Assembly (NCBI RefSeq): GCF_009617995.1
Contig: NZ_CP044129.1
Location: 2,914,001-2,978,000, forward strand
Reading direction: 5' to 3'
Length of the DNA stretch: 64,000 nt
From: Halomicrobium sp. LC1Hm
Lineage (GTDB): Archaea > Halobacteriota > Halobacteria > Halobacteriales > Haloarculaceae
The position numbers and the translations under genes are program-made. The notes beneath the pieces are model-generated. The model was not told the origin of the DNA, searched no databases, and saw nothing but the letters and a program-made list of their open reading frames with translations. This document shows positions 25,677-38,448 of the stretch, in pieces. How positions within the stretch are numbered: the stretch's first letter is position 1; every line of letters begins with the position of its first letter.

Positions 25677-26678
25677 TTAGTCGGCCGTTTCCAGCAACGC
25701 CTCGGGTGGCTCGCCGGGAAGGTCGTCGCGGTCGTGGGGCGCGTCGAAGTCGGGCTCGGGGCCGGCCGGGACGATCCGCTTGGGACTCACGTCCGGGTGG
25801 GTCGTATAGTAGTGCTCTTTGATGTGGTCCATGTTCACCGTCTCGCTCACGCCCGGCGTCTGGTACAGGTCGCGCAGATACGGCCAGAGGTTGTCGTACT
25901 GCTCGATGAGACGGCGATTGCACATGAAGTGGGTGTGGTACACTTCGTCGAACCGCACCAGCGTCGTGAACATGCAGATGTCGGCCTCCGTGAGTCGGTC
26001 GCCAGCGAGGTACCGCTGGTCGGCCAGCACCGCGTCCCAGTGGTCCAGCGCGTCGAACAGTTCGTCGACGGCGTCGTCGTAGGCCGCCTGACTGTCGGCG
26101 AAACCGGTACGGTAGACGCCGTTGTTGATCGGCTCGTAGATCTCGTCGATGATCCGGTCGACCGCCTCGCGGTAGCCCTCCGGGTAGAGGTCCACGTCTC
26201 GGGTCGCGATCGCGTCGAACTCGGTGTCGAGCATCCGCAGGATCTCTTCGGACTCGTTGTTGACGATCGTCTCCTCGCGTTTGTCCCACAGCACGGGGAC
26301 GGTCACTCGACCCGTCATCTCCGGGTCGGCGGCCTGGTACACCTCTCGCAGGTAGTCGCTGCCGTTGACGCTGTCCTCGGTACAGCCGGCCTTTTCTGGC
26401 GTGAACTGCCAGCCGTCGTCGCCGCGGAACGGATCGACGTAGTCGACGGAGATCACGTCTTCGAGCCCCTTCAACGACCGGATCAGCAGCGTTCGGTGAG
26501 CCCACGGACAGGCCAGACAGACGTAGAGGTGGTACCGGCCGGCCTCGGGCTGGAAGCGTGCGTCGGGATCGTCCTCGATGCGGTCTCGGAACGACGTGGT
26601 ACCTCGCTCGAACTCCCCGTCGTCGTTCGTCGTCTGATAGGCGTCGGTGCGCCACTCCCCGTCTACGAGCATATTCAT
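25677..26678 (-). CDS. Glutathionyl-hydroquinone reductase-like protein (GST fold, ECM4/YqjG group)
   Basis: The 333-aa protein has the active-site motif CLACPWAHRT (about residue 54) of the Xi/Omega-like GST class. The later signature LTEADICMFTTLVRFDEVYH with a HFMCN loop is that of the ECM4/YqjG family. In bacteria and fungi these reduce glutathionyl-hydroquinones. Haloarchaea usually use gamma-glutamylcysteine instead of glutathione, so the thiol partner is probably different. It stands alone on the minus strand. Confidence 0.88.
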   Translation of the reverse strand: MNMLVDGEWRTDAYQTTNDDGEFERGTTSFRDRIEDDPDARFQPEAGRYHLYVCLACPWAHRTLLIRSLKGLEDVISVDYVDPFRGDDGWQFTPEKAGCTEDSVNGSDYLREVYQAADPEMTGRVTVPVLWDKREETIVNNESEEILRMLDTEFDAIATRDVDLYPEGYREAVDRIIDEIYEPINNGVYRTGFADSQAAYDDAVDELFDALDHWDAVLADQRYLAGDRLTEADICMFTTLVRFDEVYHTHFMCNRRLIEQYDNLWPYLRDLYQTPGVSETVNMDHIKEHYYTTHPDVSPKRIVPAGPEPDFDAPHDRDDLPGEPPEALLETAD

Positions 26679-26814
26679 CGTACTCTCTCTTGGGGCTACA
26701 CGTTCAAAAACGGCCCAGTGACACGCGGGTTACCGTGCAACAGCGACACACGGAGACGCCGGGAGTTCGAAGGCTTAATACGCTCGCTCGGCCACGTATC
26801 CGCCAAGAGTATCT

Positions 26815-27345
26815 ATGTCGGACAAGCCAGCCTCGATGTACCGGGAAATCAACAAGCCCTCGTACACGCGCCGCGAGTACATCACGGGCATTCCCGGTTC
26901 GAAGATCGCACAGCACCAGATGGGTAACAAGGACGCCGACCCCGAGGACTACCCGGTCCAGATCTCCCTGATCGTCGAGGAAGAGTGCCAGCTGCGCCAC
27001 GGTTCCATGGAGGCCTCGCGCCTCTCGGCGAACCGCCACCTCATCAAGGAGTTCGGCGAAGGCAACTACAAGATGACGCTGCGGAAGTTCCCCCACCAGG
27101 TCATCAGAGAGAACAAACAGGCAACCGGTGCCGGGGCCGACCGTGTCTCCGACGGCATGCGCCAGGCCTTCGGGAAGATCGTCGGCACCGCCGCCCGCGT
27201 CCAGGCCAACGAGCGTCTGTTCACGGCCTACTGCGAGGTCGACCAGGCCGAGGAAGTCAAGGAAGCGTTCCGCCGCGCGTACAACAAGATCACGCCCCCG
27301 TGCCGCATCAAGGTCGAACGCGGCGAAGAGCAGCTGATCGCGTAA
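26815..27345 (+). CDS. rpl10e: Ribosomal protein uL16 (archaeal L10e)
   Basis: The 176-aa protein is full length for the archaeal/eukaryotic L10e form of large-subunit protein uL16. It starts [20 protein letters not shown] and includes [29 protein letters not shown] and [13 protein letters not shown]. It sits at the A-site of the 50S subunit. It is a stand-alone gene outside the main ribosomal operons, with a TATA-like CTTAATA about 37 bases before the ATG. Confidence 0.95.
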   Translation: MSDKPASMYREINKPSYTRREYITGIPGSKIAQHQMGNKDADPEDYPVQISLIVEEECQLRHGSMEASRLSANRHLIKEFGEGNYKMTLRKFPHQVIRENKQATGAGADRVSDGMRQAFGKIVGTAARVQANERLFTAYCEVDQAEEVKEAFRRAYNKITPPCRIKVERGEEQLIA

Positions 27346-27446
27346 GCTGAAGTGTCGCTGGCGGATTTCTCCCACCTCGCGCTTCGATAGTCAGTTTTCT
27401 CCACGCCGAGCGTCAGATTCAGGGGCACAGCACCGAAGAGCAACGT

Positions 27447-28313
27447 ATGCTCAGGCTGGCCGTGCCGACGAGAGCCGAGACGTTCGATCGCATGCGCGAG
27501 CCACTGGCCCAGCGTGGGATCGAAGTCTCGCACGTCCGGACCGACGAGCGGACGGTCTCGCTCGCCGACTCGCCGTTCGACGAGTACGACGCCGGCTTCG
27601 TCTTCCCGCCGCGACTCGCCGAGGGCGGCGTCGCCGATGCACTCCTGGACATGCCGTGGGTCAACGACCGCGAGGCGATCTTGCGTTCCCGACACAAGGG
27701 CGAGGCACTCGCCCACCTCTCGCAGGCCGGCCTCCCGACGCCCGAGACCGTCGTCGTCTCCAACCCGGTCGACGAAGCCGAGCTCAGAGCAGCCTTCGAG
27801 CAGTTTGATCCGCCGGTGGTCGTCAAGCCCAACGCGACGACCCGCGGCGTCGGGGTCGCGAAGGCCCACGACCTCGACTCGTTCCTGGGCGTCTGTGACT
27901 ACCTCGATCTGGTCCACGACTATCGGGCGACCGGCGACCAGTCCTTTCTCGTCCAGGAGTATCTCCCCGACGCACGGGACTACCGGGCGATGATCGTCGA
28001 CGGCGAGTACGTCGGCGCGGTCGAGCGCCGCCTCCCCGAGGACGCACTGGCCAGCGGCCAGTGGAAGCACAACGTCCACCGCGGGGCCGAGGCCAACGGG
28101 GTGACGCTCGCGTCCGAAAAACAGGAACTGGCACGGCGAGCAGCAGCGGCGCTGGAGATCGACTATCTCGGCGTCGACCTCCTCGTGACCGACGATCGCA
28201 CGGTCGTCAACGAGACGAACGCACGCCCGACGATCGACAGTGCCACCAAGTACGAAGCGGGGTTCTGGGACGACGTCGCGGCGCTGATCGAGACGACGGC
28301 AAAGAGCAAGTAG
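27447..28313 (+). CDS. RimK-like ATP-grasp ligase
   Basis: The 288-aa protein has the ATP-grasp layout: PVVVKPNATTRGVGV (P-loop-like lysine and glycines), FLVQEYLPDARDYRAMIVDG, and the Mg2+-binding VVNETNARPTIDS near the end. RimK relatives join an amino acid to a carboxylate of a protein or metabolite such as LysW or F420. The N-terminal pre-ATP-grasp domain is present. The substrate cannot be told from the context, as both neighbours are unrelated. Confidence 0.82.
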   Translation: MLRLAVPTRAETFDRMREPLAQRGIEVSHVRTDERTVSLADSPFDEYDAGFVFPPRLAEGGVADALLDMPWVNDREAILRSRHKGEALAHLSQAGLPTPETVVVSNPVDEAELRAAFEQFDPPVVVKPNATTRGVGVAKAHDLDSFLGVCDYLDLVHDYRATGDQSFLVQEYLPDARDYRAMIVDGEYVGAVERRLPEDALASGQWKHNVHRGAEANGVTLASEKQELARRAAAALEIDYLGVDLLVTDDRTVVNETNARPTIDSATKYEAGFWDDVAALIETTAKSK

Positions 28314-28322
28314 TCCAGCGAT

Positions 28323-28715
28323 TCAGTTCAGACTGATATCGCTGGGATCTTCTGCACGGTCGAACGTCACTTCGAGAATACCGTTGTTGTACGTCGCGTT
28401 CGCGGAGTGCTCGTCGACGCGGGCCGGCAGCGTGATCTGGTCGTCGTAGTCGCGGTGGGTCCCGGCCGCTTCGATCGTCAAGACCGTACCGTCGCACTTC
28501 AGATCGATGTCGTCCTTGTCGACGCCCGGCACGTCGGCGACGACCCGGAGCTGATCGTCCGTCTCGTGTACGTCGAGGTGCATATCTGTGCCTCTCGAAC
28601 CGCTGCCACCCTGTTCGATGTGGACGTCGCCCTCCGGTCCCATCACGTCGTTCATCATCCGCTCTAGCTCGCGGAAGAACTCGTCGAAGGGGTCGTCGCG
28701 GTCGTCGCGTCTCAT
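28323..28715 (-). CDS. Hsp20/alpha-crystallin small heat-shock protein
   Basis: The 130-aa protein has a short helical N-terminal arm (DDPFDEFFRELERMMNDVMG). The alpha-crystallin domain follows at about 45-125 (LRVVADVPGVDKDDIDLKCD, LTIEAAGTHRDYDDQITLPA, ATYNNGILEVTFDRA). The N-GILEV motif is the family signature. The C-terminal I-x-I motif is weak. It acts as an ATP-independent holdase. It is convergent with the ATP-grasp gene, nine bases apart. Confidence 0.85.
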   Translation of the reverse strand: MRRDDRDDPFDEFFRELERMMNDVMGPEGDVHIEQGGSGSRGTDMHLDVHETDDQLRVVADVPGVDKDDIDLKCDGTVLTIEAAGTHRDYDDQITLPARVDEHSANATYNNGILEVTFDRAEDPSDISLN

Positions 28716-29278
28716 CCTACCTACCCTAGACGGACGTTGGGGAATAAACCTTCGGCCCACCCGCTGGGAACCCAGAGGCCGGTCTGCAACGAGCACGGTC
28801 GAGGGCGACGAGACATGAACAGCCCGTATACGCGAACACACTGATGGGGCCCACATCGACGACTGTCTCTGTCGAGACGGTGTCTCGGACCGACCACCAG
28901 CACCGACTCCGAAACGAATATCACGGACATCGACACGACAAGTATGAACGAAACGGTTCGGTTACGATTGTTTGAGATTGGTTTTGATCGGGATATATTA
29001 CCCGGACAACGTTCGGAGACGCAGCCACGAGCCTACACCGTGAATAGCGGTATAACGACGACACACCCCACAGATGCAGCCCCATTGCCGGCGGAGAACA
29101 GAATTATAATACCAAATAAACTATCTTGCACCCATATATTGACAATCCGAATAGGATACCGGTTATTTCAGTGTGAACGACGACCGGTTGCGGTGCCAGA
29201 CGTTGACAACAAGAGGTAACAGTACTGTATCACGCCCACTTCGAAAACCATTTACTGACGGTGGACGGGCTATGTACC
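28716..29278. other. AT-rich intergenic region upstream of GAPDH
   Basis: This 563-base stretch has markedly lower GC from about 28940 to 29260, with TATA-like runs (GGATATATTA near 28990, TTATAATACC near 29106, CATATATTG near 29133). CCATTTACTG at 29248-29257 is placed to drive a leaderless GAPDH mRNA. A 91-codon ORF at 28944 lacks haloarchaeal composition and is probably not real. The region may hold regulatory sites or a small RNA. Confidence 0.45.
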
Positions 29279-30286
29279 ATGAGCGAAGAAACCGTTCGCG
29301 TCGGAGTCAACGGCTTCGGCCGCATCGGTCGCAACGTGTTCCGCGCATCGCTGGACAACGACGCCGTCGAGATCGTCGGCATCAACGACGTGATGGAAGA
29401 CGAGGAGATGGAGTATCTCGCCAAGTACGACTCCGTCATGGGACGACTCGACGGTGCCACCCTCGACGACGGAACTCTGACCGTCGAGGGGACCGACTTC
29501 GAGGCGGGCGTCTTCCACGAGACCGACCCGACCCAGCTCCCCTGGGAAGAGCTGGACGTCGACATCGCCTTCGAGTCGACCGGCATCTTCCGCAGCCACG
29601 AGGACGCGAGCCAGCATCTCGATGCCGGTGCCGACAAAGTCGTCATCTCCGCACCGCCGAAGGGCGACACACCGGTCAAGCAACTCGTCTACGGCGTCAA
29701 CCACGACGAGTACGACGGCGAAGACGTCGTCTCGAACGCGTCCTGTACGACCAACTCCATCACCCCGGTCGCGAAGGTACTGCAAGACGAGTTCGGGATC
29801 GAGTCGGGCCAGTTGACGACGGTCCACGCCTACACGGGCACCCAGAACCTCGTCGACGGCCCCAACAGCAAGCCCCGCCGTCGTCGCGCTGCGGCCGAGA
29901 ACATCATCCCGACGACGACGGGCGCTGCCCAGGCCGCGACTGAAGTCCTGCCCGAACTCGAAGGGAAACTCGACGGGATGGCCATGCGCGTCCCGGTCCC
30001 CGACGGTTCGATCACCGAGTTCGTCTGTACACTCGAAACGGACGCCACCGAGAGCGACATCAACGCCGCCTTCGAAGCCGCCGCCGACGGAGAGCTCGAA
30101 GGCGTACTGGGTGTCAGCGACGACCCGATCGTCTCTCGGGACGTGCTGGGCCAGCCCTACTCGACGATGGTCGATCTCGAGAACACGAACGTCGTCGGCA
30201 ACCTCGTCAAAGTGCTGACCTGGTACGACAACGAGTTCGGCTTCGCCAATCGCATGCTCGACCTCGCCGAGTACGTCGCCGAGTAA
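29279..30286 (+). CDS. gap: Type I glyceraldehyde-3-phosphate dehydrogenase
   Basis: The 335-aa phosphorylating GAPDH is of the bacterial type. It starts MSEETVRVGVNGFGRIGRNV with the Rossmann glycines, has the catalytic cysteine in SNASCTTNSITPV (about 155) and histidine in TTVHAYTGTQNLVDGP (about 182), and ends in WYDNEFGFANRMLDL. It converts glyceraldehyde-3-phosphate and 1,3-bisphosphoglycerate. In Haloferax a type of this gene serves gluconeogenesis, but the direction here is not known. ATG 29279 sits at the TATA-predicted start. Confidence 0.95.
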   Translation: MSEETVRVGVNGFGRIGRNVFRASLDNDAVEIVGINDVMEDEEMEYLAKYDSVMGRLDGATLDDGTLTVEGTDFEAGVFHETDPTQLPWEELDVDIAFESTGIFRSHEDASQHLDAGADKVVISAPPKGDTPVKQLVYGVNHDEYDGEDVVSNASCTTNSITPVAKVLQDEFGIESGQLTTVHAYTGTQNLVDGPNSKPRRRRAAAENIIPTTTGAAQAATEVLPELEGKLDGMAMRVPVPDGSITEFVCTLETDATESDINAAFEAAADGELEGVLGVSDDPIVSRDVLGQPYSTMVDLENTNVVGNLVKVLTWYDNEFGFANRMLDLAEYVAE

Positions 30287-30402
30287 CGCCTCTTTCCAGC
30301 GACTTCTACGGTCTTCTCGATCGAACACACCGATTCGTCACTGAGAGTAGCCGAGCCGACGGTCATGGTTCGAACTACTCTCCGCGTCTGTGCGTCGTAG
30401 AA

Positions 30403-30478
30403 AGCCAAGGGTCGGATTTGAACCGACGATGGGCGGCTCTGCAGGCCGCTGCGTTAGGCCGAACTCTGCCACCTTGGC
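30403..30478 (-). tRNA. tRNA-Cys (GCA)
   Basis: The minus strand gives a full cloverleaf. The acceptor GCCAAGG pairs with CCTTGGC, the anticodon stem GCGGC/GCCGC carries the loop CTGCAGA (anticodon GCA), and the T arm GTCGG-TTCAAAT-CCGAC is intact. U at the discriminator position is typical of tRNA-Cys. CCA is not encoded. It lies beyond the rRNA terminator and has its own promoter. Confidence 0.95.
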
Positions 30479-30502
30479 GCAGTTTCAGGTAACGGGGTGG
30501 TT

Positions 30503-30512
30503 CGCTTAAGCG
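30503..30512 (-). promoter_or_regulatory. Promoter of tRNA-Cys
   Basis: The palindromic CGCTTAAGCG is centred about 29 bases before the tRNA 5' end, matching the TTAAG form of haloarchaeal stable-RNA promoters. It explains expression after the rRNA terminator. Confidence 0.55.
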
Positions 30513-30704
30513 TAGCGGTCTCGGTTCGACACTCCTCCGTCGACGACTGCCGAAGGCGCTACGTCGACTCCCACGACAAACGAAACTGCCGACCGCAACT
30601 GTCGCGTGTCTACGACCACAGACCCGCGTCGGAGCTGCCGATAGACACAGTGTCGCCACTTCTGGGCACAGGGAGACCGGGCACCGCCGCTCCCCGATCG
30701 ATAT

Positions 30705-30738
30705 GAAAAAAGCCCACAGCCACCATGGCTGCGGGCTC
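30705..30738 (-). terminator. rRNA operon terminator hairpin
   Basis: On the minus strand AGCCCGCAGCCA pairs with TGGCTGTGGGCT (one mismatch), closed by a TGG-type loop and followed at once by six T residues. It stands 14 bases after the 5S gene. Confidence 0.75.
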
Positions 30739-30751
30739 TGTAGTATGAATA

Positions 30752-30873
30752 GCAGGCGGCGAACCGGCTTTCCCAGGGGTTCGCACACCCCAGTACTCAC
30801 CGGAACGCTGGCAGGCTTAACCGCCGTGTTCGGGATGGGTACGGGTGTTTCCCTGCCGCTATGGCCGCCTTTA
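30752..30873 (-). rRNA. rrf: 5S ribosomal RNA
   Basis: The sequence of about 122 nt matches archaeal 5S through GGCGGCCATAGCGG, CCGTACCCATCCCGAACACG, TTAAGCCTGCCAGCGTT and AGTACTGGGGTG. The ends fold together (AGGCGG with CCGCCT). The boundaries are estimated by comparison with Haloarcula 5S from memory. Confidence 0.93.
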
Positions 30874-30918
30874 CGCCGAGTCACGGAATCGAACCGTGAA
30901 ACTACCACTCTCGGTCTC

Positions 30919-30972
30919 CGCGTAAATACGTGCGATCCAGTTAACGCCTGGACTCGTGCAAATCGAGTCACA
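30919..30972. other. 3' arm of the 23S rRNA processing stem
   Basis: Sequence around 30919-30972 is complementary to 33908-33963 on the far side of the 23S gene. The blocks TACGTGCGATCCA and ATCGAGTCACA at this end find their reverse complements at 33945-33957 and 33908-33918. In archaea such stems contain the bulge-helix-bulge cut by the splicing endonuclease, whose gene (endA) is also in this window. Confidence 0.75.
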
Positions 30973-30977
30973 GTGCA

Positions 30978-33894
<2,917 letters not shown>

Positions 33895-33907
33895 CGTCAA
33901 ATTTGGT

Positions 33908-33963
33908 TGTGACTCGATGAAATTGCACGAGTCCAGTGGACGCCTGGATCGCACGTACACGCG
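33908..33963. other. 5' arm of the 23S rRNA processing stem
   Basis: This is the partner of 30919-30972. TGTGACTCGAT and TGGATCGCACGTA here pair with their reverse complements across the 23S gene, with a few bulged bases between the blocks. Confidence 0.75.
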
Positions 33964-34073
33964 GTGTCATCAGTACAGCCGGTGCGACCCGGTCTGTACA
34001 TCGACCCTTCCTACCCACGCTTGCACGGGGTAGTGCACTGGTCTGCCGTACGTCGTTCGAGCGCCGTCCCACA

Positions 34074-34079
34074 CTTAAG
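34074..34079 (-). promoter_or_regulatory. Internal promoter in the 16S-23S spacer
   Basis: On the minus strand TTCGAACCGAGCCCCTTAAG is followed by TGTGGGACGGCG, the layout of haloarchaeal rRNA promoters. It lies 29 bases after tRNA-Ala and would give extra 23S and 5S transcripts. Confidence 0.65.
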
Positions 34080-34107
34080 GGGCTCGGTTCGAACGCGGTA
34101 CGGGGTA

Positions 34108-34179
34108 TGGACCCACTGGGATTTGAACCCAGGGCTTCCTCCTTGCAAAGGAGGTGCTCTGCCGCTGAGCTATGGGCCC
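34108..34179 (-). tRNA. tRNA-Ala (UGC) in the rRNA spacer
   Basis: The 72-nt cloverleaf on the minus strand has acceptor GGGCCCA with TGGGTCC, anticodon stem CCTCC/GGAGG and loop TTTGCAA (anticodon UGC). The T arm is CTGGG-TTCAAAT-CCCAG. The discriminator is A. This tRNA is the usual occupant of the archaeal 16S-23S spacer. Confidence 0.97.
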
Positions 34180-34196
34180 GACGCCTCGTCCGCAAC

Positions 34197-34249
34197 GTTA
34201 GCCCTAGTAGTTCATAGGTGCCCGGTCGACGAGTGTCGGAGGACGCTGC
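34197..34249. other. 3' arm of the 16S rRNA processing stem
   Basis: GTTAGCCCTAGTAGTTC at 34198 and the block GGTCGACGAGTGTCGG are repeated in inverted form at 35899-35949. The stem closes around the 16S gene and should carry the bulge-helix-bulge processing site. Confidence 0.78.
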
Positions 34250-34363
34250 CAAAGGTCACCGTGGTCTGTAGCGTGAACGACAAATAGCCAGTGACGGCGA
34301 TATCGTCGATCGACTACAGATCACGGTGAGTGGGCCAGGCACGTCGGCCTGGTCCCGATCGTT

Positions 34364-35835
<1,472 letters not shown>

Positions 35836-35898
35836 GTCCCCTGCAGAGCAGGGGGGTTAGGCGGGATCACACCCATAAGGGTGTGGTCGCTATCGAAG

Positions 35899-35949
35899 AG
35901 CGTCCGACGACACTCGTCGACCGAGTGTCACCGAACTACTAGGGCTAAC
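35899..35949. other. 5' arm of the 16S rRNA processing stem
   Basis: This leader segment is complementary to 34197-34249, so the two pair around the 16S precursor. It lies 64 bases before the mature 16S end. Confidence 0.78.
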
Positions 35950-36022
35950 ATCAGATCCCATCTTGACGGCGGACCGCAGGGGTGGAATCCTCATTCTTCC
36001 GGACCTAAACGTTCTCCCGAAG

Positions 36023-36040
36023 GCATCATAAAGCCTTCGA
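36023..36040 (-). promoter_or_regulatory. rRNA promoter P1 (proximal)
   Basis: On the minus strand CTCGAAGGCTTTATGATG resembles haloarchaeal rRNA promoters, with the TATA-like TTTATG at 36028-36033. Transcription would start near 36003. Confidence 0.55.
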
Positions 36041-36131
36041 GTCGTGTTCGGCGAGAGGGGCTCGCCATGTGGTCCGAGTGGCCAGGGGTTCGTCCCCGGC
36101 CGGGAATCGGTTGCGTCCAACCCGAGCACCC

Positions 36132-36152
36132 TGTTACACTTAAGGTCGTCGG
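36132..36152 (-). promoter_or_regulatory. rRNA promoter P2
   Basis: The minus strand has TCCGACGACCTTAAGTGTAA with the core CTTAAG at 36139-36144, matching the TTCGACG-N-CTTAAG layout of rRNA promoters. The start would lie near 36115. Confidence 0.7.
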
Positions 36153-36217
36153 ATGGACGCAAAGCCCGGCAAGGGCGATCTGCCCTGCGCCGCTTCGTAT
36201 TACTTCCGATGGGCAGG

Positions 36218-36240
36218 GATTACTTAAGGGCGTCGAACGG
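36218..36240 (-). promoter_or_regulatory. rRNA promoter P3 (distal)
   Basis: The minus strand has TTCGACGCCCTTAAGTAAT with the core CTTAAG at 36223-36228, followed by CGGAAGTAATACGAAG at the expected start. P2 and P3 are near-copies about 84 bases apart. The rest of 35836-36556 (720 bases) is leader and spacer with no gene. Confidence 0.7.
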
Positions 36241-36556
36241 ACCCCGCTACGGCATGCGATTACATGGGTACGTCGGGTGTCGTACAGTGGCAGACGAAAG
36301 GCGACCAGCAGGTCGACGAACAGAGATACCGTCGACTGTCACGATGTCGGGATCGTCCCGCACCACAGATGATAGAACACATCAGAGACGGACGGCAAAC
36401 AGTGTGTGAGTATCGCGCGGCTGGAGGTCAGCCGGTCATCCCGCGCAGCGTGCGTCGGTCGGGCCGAGTGTGGCCGCGCACGTGTACGTGAGCTCTCGTG
36501 TTGTAAATGTCTCTCGGCACAGGACGGCCGGCACAAAAATAGCGGGGCTCGAACGG

Positions 36557-36868
36557 CTAGATCTCGTCGAGGTGCTCTACGCCCTCTTTGGAGACGTTCC
36601 CCTTGGTGATGTCGCCCGGCATCCAGCCGGGCTTGTCGTCGGGAGCCTCCTCTTCCCAGGCCCATCCCTCGTAGATGTGGACCTTGTGGGTTCCCTTCTC
36701 GCGGAGCCGAATCTCTTCGGGATCTGCGTCGTCTTCGCTGTCGGCGGGATCGAGACGCCGGGCGGCCTTCAGTGCCGCCTGACGTGGTGTTCCACCCGAG
36801 AAGACGCTCGTTTCGTCACCGTCCTGTGTTCGGAGCGCAAAATTGCGCTTGTCCTTGTCGCGTGCCAT
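36557..36868 (-). CDS. Chromosomal protein MC1
   Basis: The 103-aa protein is full length for the MC1 family of monomeric archaeal DNA-bending proteins. It starts MARDKDKRNFALRTQDGDE, with SVFSGGTPRQAALKAARRLD and IRLREKGTHKVHIYEGW. It differs from methanogen MC1 by acidic substitutions typical of halophiles. The sequence GGAGCGGTGAGAACC before ATG 36868 offers a ribosome-binding site. TATATTTATG near 36915 is the likely promoter. It neighbours the rRNA promoters. Confidence 0.93.
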   Translation of the reverse strand: MARDKDKRNFALRTQDGDETSVFSGGTPRQAALKAARRLDPADSEDDADPEEIRLREKGTHKVHIYEGWAWEEEAPDDKPGWMPGDITKGNVSKEGVEHLDEI

Positions 36869-36911
36869 GGTTCTCACCGCTCCATGTCAATGGAACACAT
36901 GACCCAACATA

Positions 36912-36924
36912 AATATACCCCCAA
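36912..36924 (-). promoter_or_regulatory. TATA box of the MC1 gene
   Basis: The minus strand reads GGTATATTTATG about 45-55 bases before the MC1 ATG. Transcription from here gives a leader of about 27 bases that includes the GGAG site. Confidence 0.55.
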
Positions 36925-37092
36925 ATCGACCACTCCCACCACGGTACATTTATATGCGATAACGAGACGGGACCCGAAACAGGGTGCAAAATCGGCAGCT
37001 TCCCGTGCTCGCGCGCGGTGACGCGTGAACGATACGCCTCGCACGGTAGACTTAAGTATATCCTACGGCGATGCACGGAGTAGGATAGCGCG

Positions 37093-37290
37093 ATGGTGCG
37101 AAAGAAGAAGCTCAGCCCAAGTGGCGCCAAAGACGACGATGGCGAGTACCACAACGTTCACATCAACATCCACGAGGACGAACTCGCAGTTGCTGGGATG
37201 GAGATCGGTGACGAAGTGTTCGTCCGCGTCCGGGACAACAAGATCATCATTCAGAAAGCAGACCCAGAGGACGTCGAACACGAGTTTTAG
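37093..37290 (+). CDS. Small AbrB/MazE-like DNA-binding protein
   Basis: The 65-aa protein has a basic start (MVRKKKLSPSG) and a swapped-hairpin AbrB-like core: HNVHINIHEDELAVAGMEIG, then DEVFVRVRDNKIIIQKAD. Such small proteins bind DNA as dimers and act as transition-state regulators or antitoxins. No toxin gene adjoins it, so a regulator is more likely. CTTAAGTATAT at 37051-37061 is its promoter, giving a leader of about 9 bases. Confidence 0.75.
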   Translation: MVRKKKLSPSGAKDDDGEYHNVHINIHEDELAVAGMEIGDEVFVRVRDNKIIIQKADPEDVEHEF

Positions 37291-37347
37291 CAGCACCATC
37301 ACGGCGGATCGCGGTCCACCTGAACCGCGACCGCCGGACGGAGACAC

Positions 37348-38400
37348 ATGAACCCCTACGACATCGTACGACCGCTGTTGTTTCAGTTGCCGGCAGAAAC
37401 TGCTCACCGAACGGTACACCGACTGCTCGAAGTGGCCGACGAGACGCCTGCGACGGCGTTGCTCGAACGACGGTACCGGATCGACGACGACAGACTGGCG
37501 GTCGACGCGTTCGGCCAGCAGTTCGACAGCCCGGTCGGCGTCGCGGCGGGGTTCGACAAGAACGCCGAGATACCCGGTGCGCTCGGTGCGCTGGGCTTTG
37601 GCTTCGTCGAGGTCGGTGGCGTCACGGCCGAGCCACAGACCGGGAACGCCCGCCCGCGGATGTTCCGTCTACGCGAAGACGAGGCGATCATCAACAGGAT
37701 GGGGTTGAACAACCACGGCGCAGACGTCGTCGGCGAGCGGCTGGCGGCGACGGACGCCGCGGTGCCCGTCGGCGTCAACATCGCAAAGAGCGAGCACGTC
37801 GGCACCGACGACGCACCCGACGACTACCGTTACACTTACGAACAGGTGGCGGACGGCGGCGATTTCTTCGTCGTCAACATCTCCTGTCCGAACTCACAGG
37901 GGTTCGAAGAGCTCCAGAACAAAGAGTCGATGGCGGCGATTCTCGGCGAGCTGAAAGACGCTGGCGCGGCTCCGATACTGGTCAAACTCGCGCCCGACCT
38001 TCCGGAGCCGGCGATCGAGGACGCGCTGGCGATCGTTCGCGAACTGGATCTCGACGGCGTCGTGGCGACCAACACTTCCACCGAGCGGCCCGCATCTCTG
38101 CAGAGCAAGCACCGCGTCGAGACCGGTGGCCTCTCGGGCAAACCCATCGAGGACCGGGCGACGCGAATGGTCAGGTTCGTCGCCGAGCGCGTCGACGTAC
38201 CGGTCGTCGGCGTCGGCGGCGTCTCCAGCGCCGAAGGGGCCTATCGGAAGATACGGGCCGGCGCGACGCTGGTCGAGCTGTACACGGCGCTGGTCTACGA
38301 GGGGCCGACGCTGGCCCGAGAGATCAACGAGGGGCTGGTGGCGCTGCTCGAAGCGGACGGGTTCGAGACGATCGAGGAAGCCGTCGGTGCCGATCTGTAA
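37348..38400 (+). CDS. pyrD: Dihydroorotate dehydrogenase (class 2, quinone-linked type)
   Basis: The 350-aa FMN enzyme oxidises dihydroorotate to orotate in pyrimidine synthesis. It starts MNPYDIVRPLLFQLPAE, the N-terminal helical part typical of class 2. It has AAGFDKNAEIPGALGALGFG, INRMGLNNHGADVV and NISCPNSQGF, where the serine-containing loop acts as base. The end has GVGGVSSAEGAY and ELYTALVYEGP, the FMN phosphate site. It is full length. Confidence 0.95.
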   Translation: MNPYDIVRPLLFQLPAETAHRTVHRLLEVADETPATALLERRYRIDDDRLAVDAFGQQFDSPVGVAAGFDKNAEIPGALGALGFGFVEVGGVTAEPQTGNARPRMFRLREDEAIINRMGLNNHGADVVGERLAATDAAVPVGVNIAKSEHVGTDDAPDDYRYTYEQVADGGDFFVVNISCPNSQGFEELQNKESMAAILGELKDAGAAPILVKLAPDLPEPAIEDALAIVRELDLDGVVATNTSTERPASLQSKHRVETGGLSGKPIEDRATRMVRFVAERVDVPVVGVGGVSSAEGAYRKIRAGATLVELYTALVYEGPTLAREINEGLVALLEADGFETIEEAVGADL

Positions 38401-38448
38401 AGTGGCGTCGGGATCGTGACACGGAGACGGTTTGGGGGCCAGTGAAGG

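Noticed and set aside
28944-29219. 91-codon ORF upstream of GAPDH
   Set aside because: The composition is not acidic and not haloarchaeal in codon use. It lies in an AT-rich promoter region.
37093-37290. Toxin-antitoxin pair at the AbrB-like gene
   Set aside because: No toxin-sized gene lies beside it. The next gene is pyrD.
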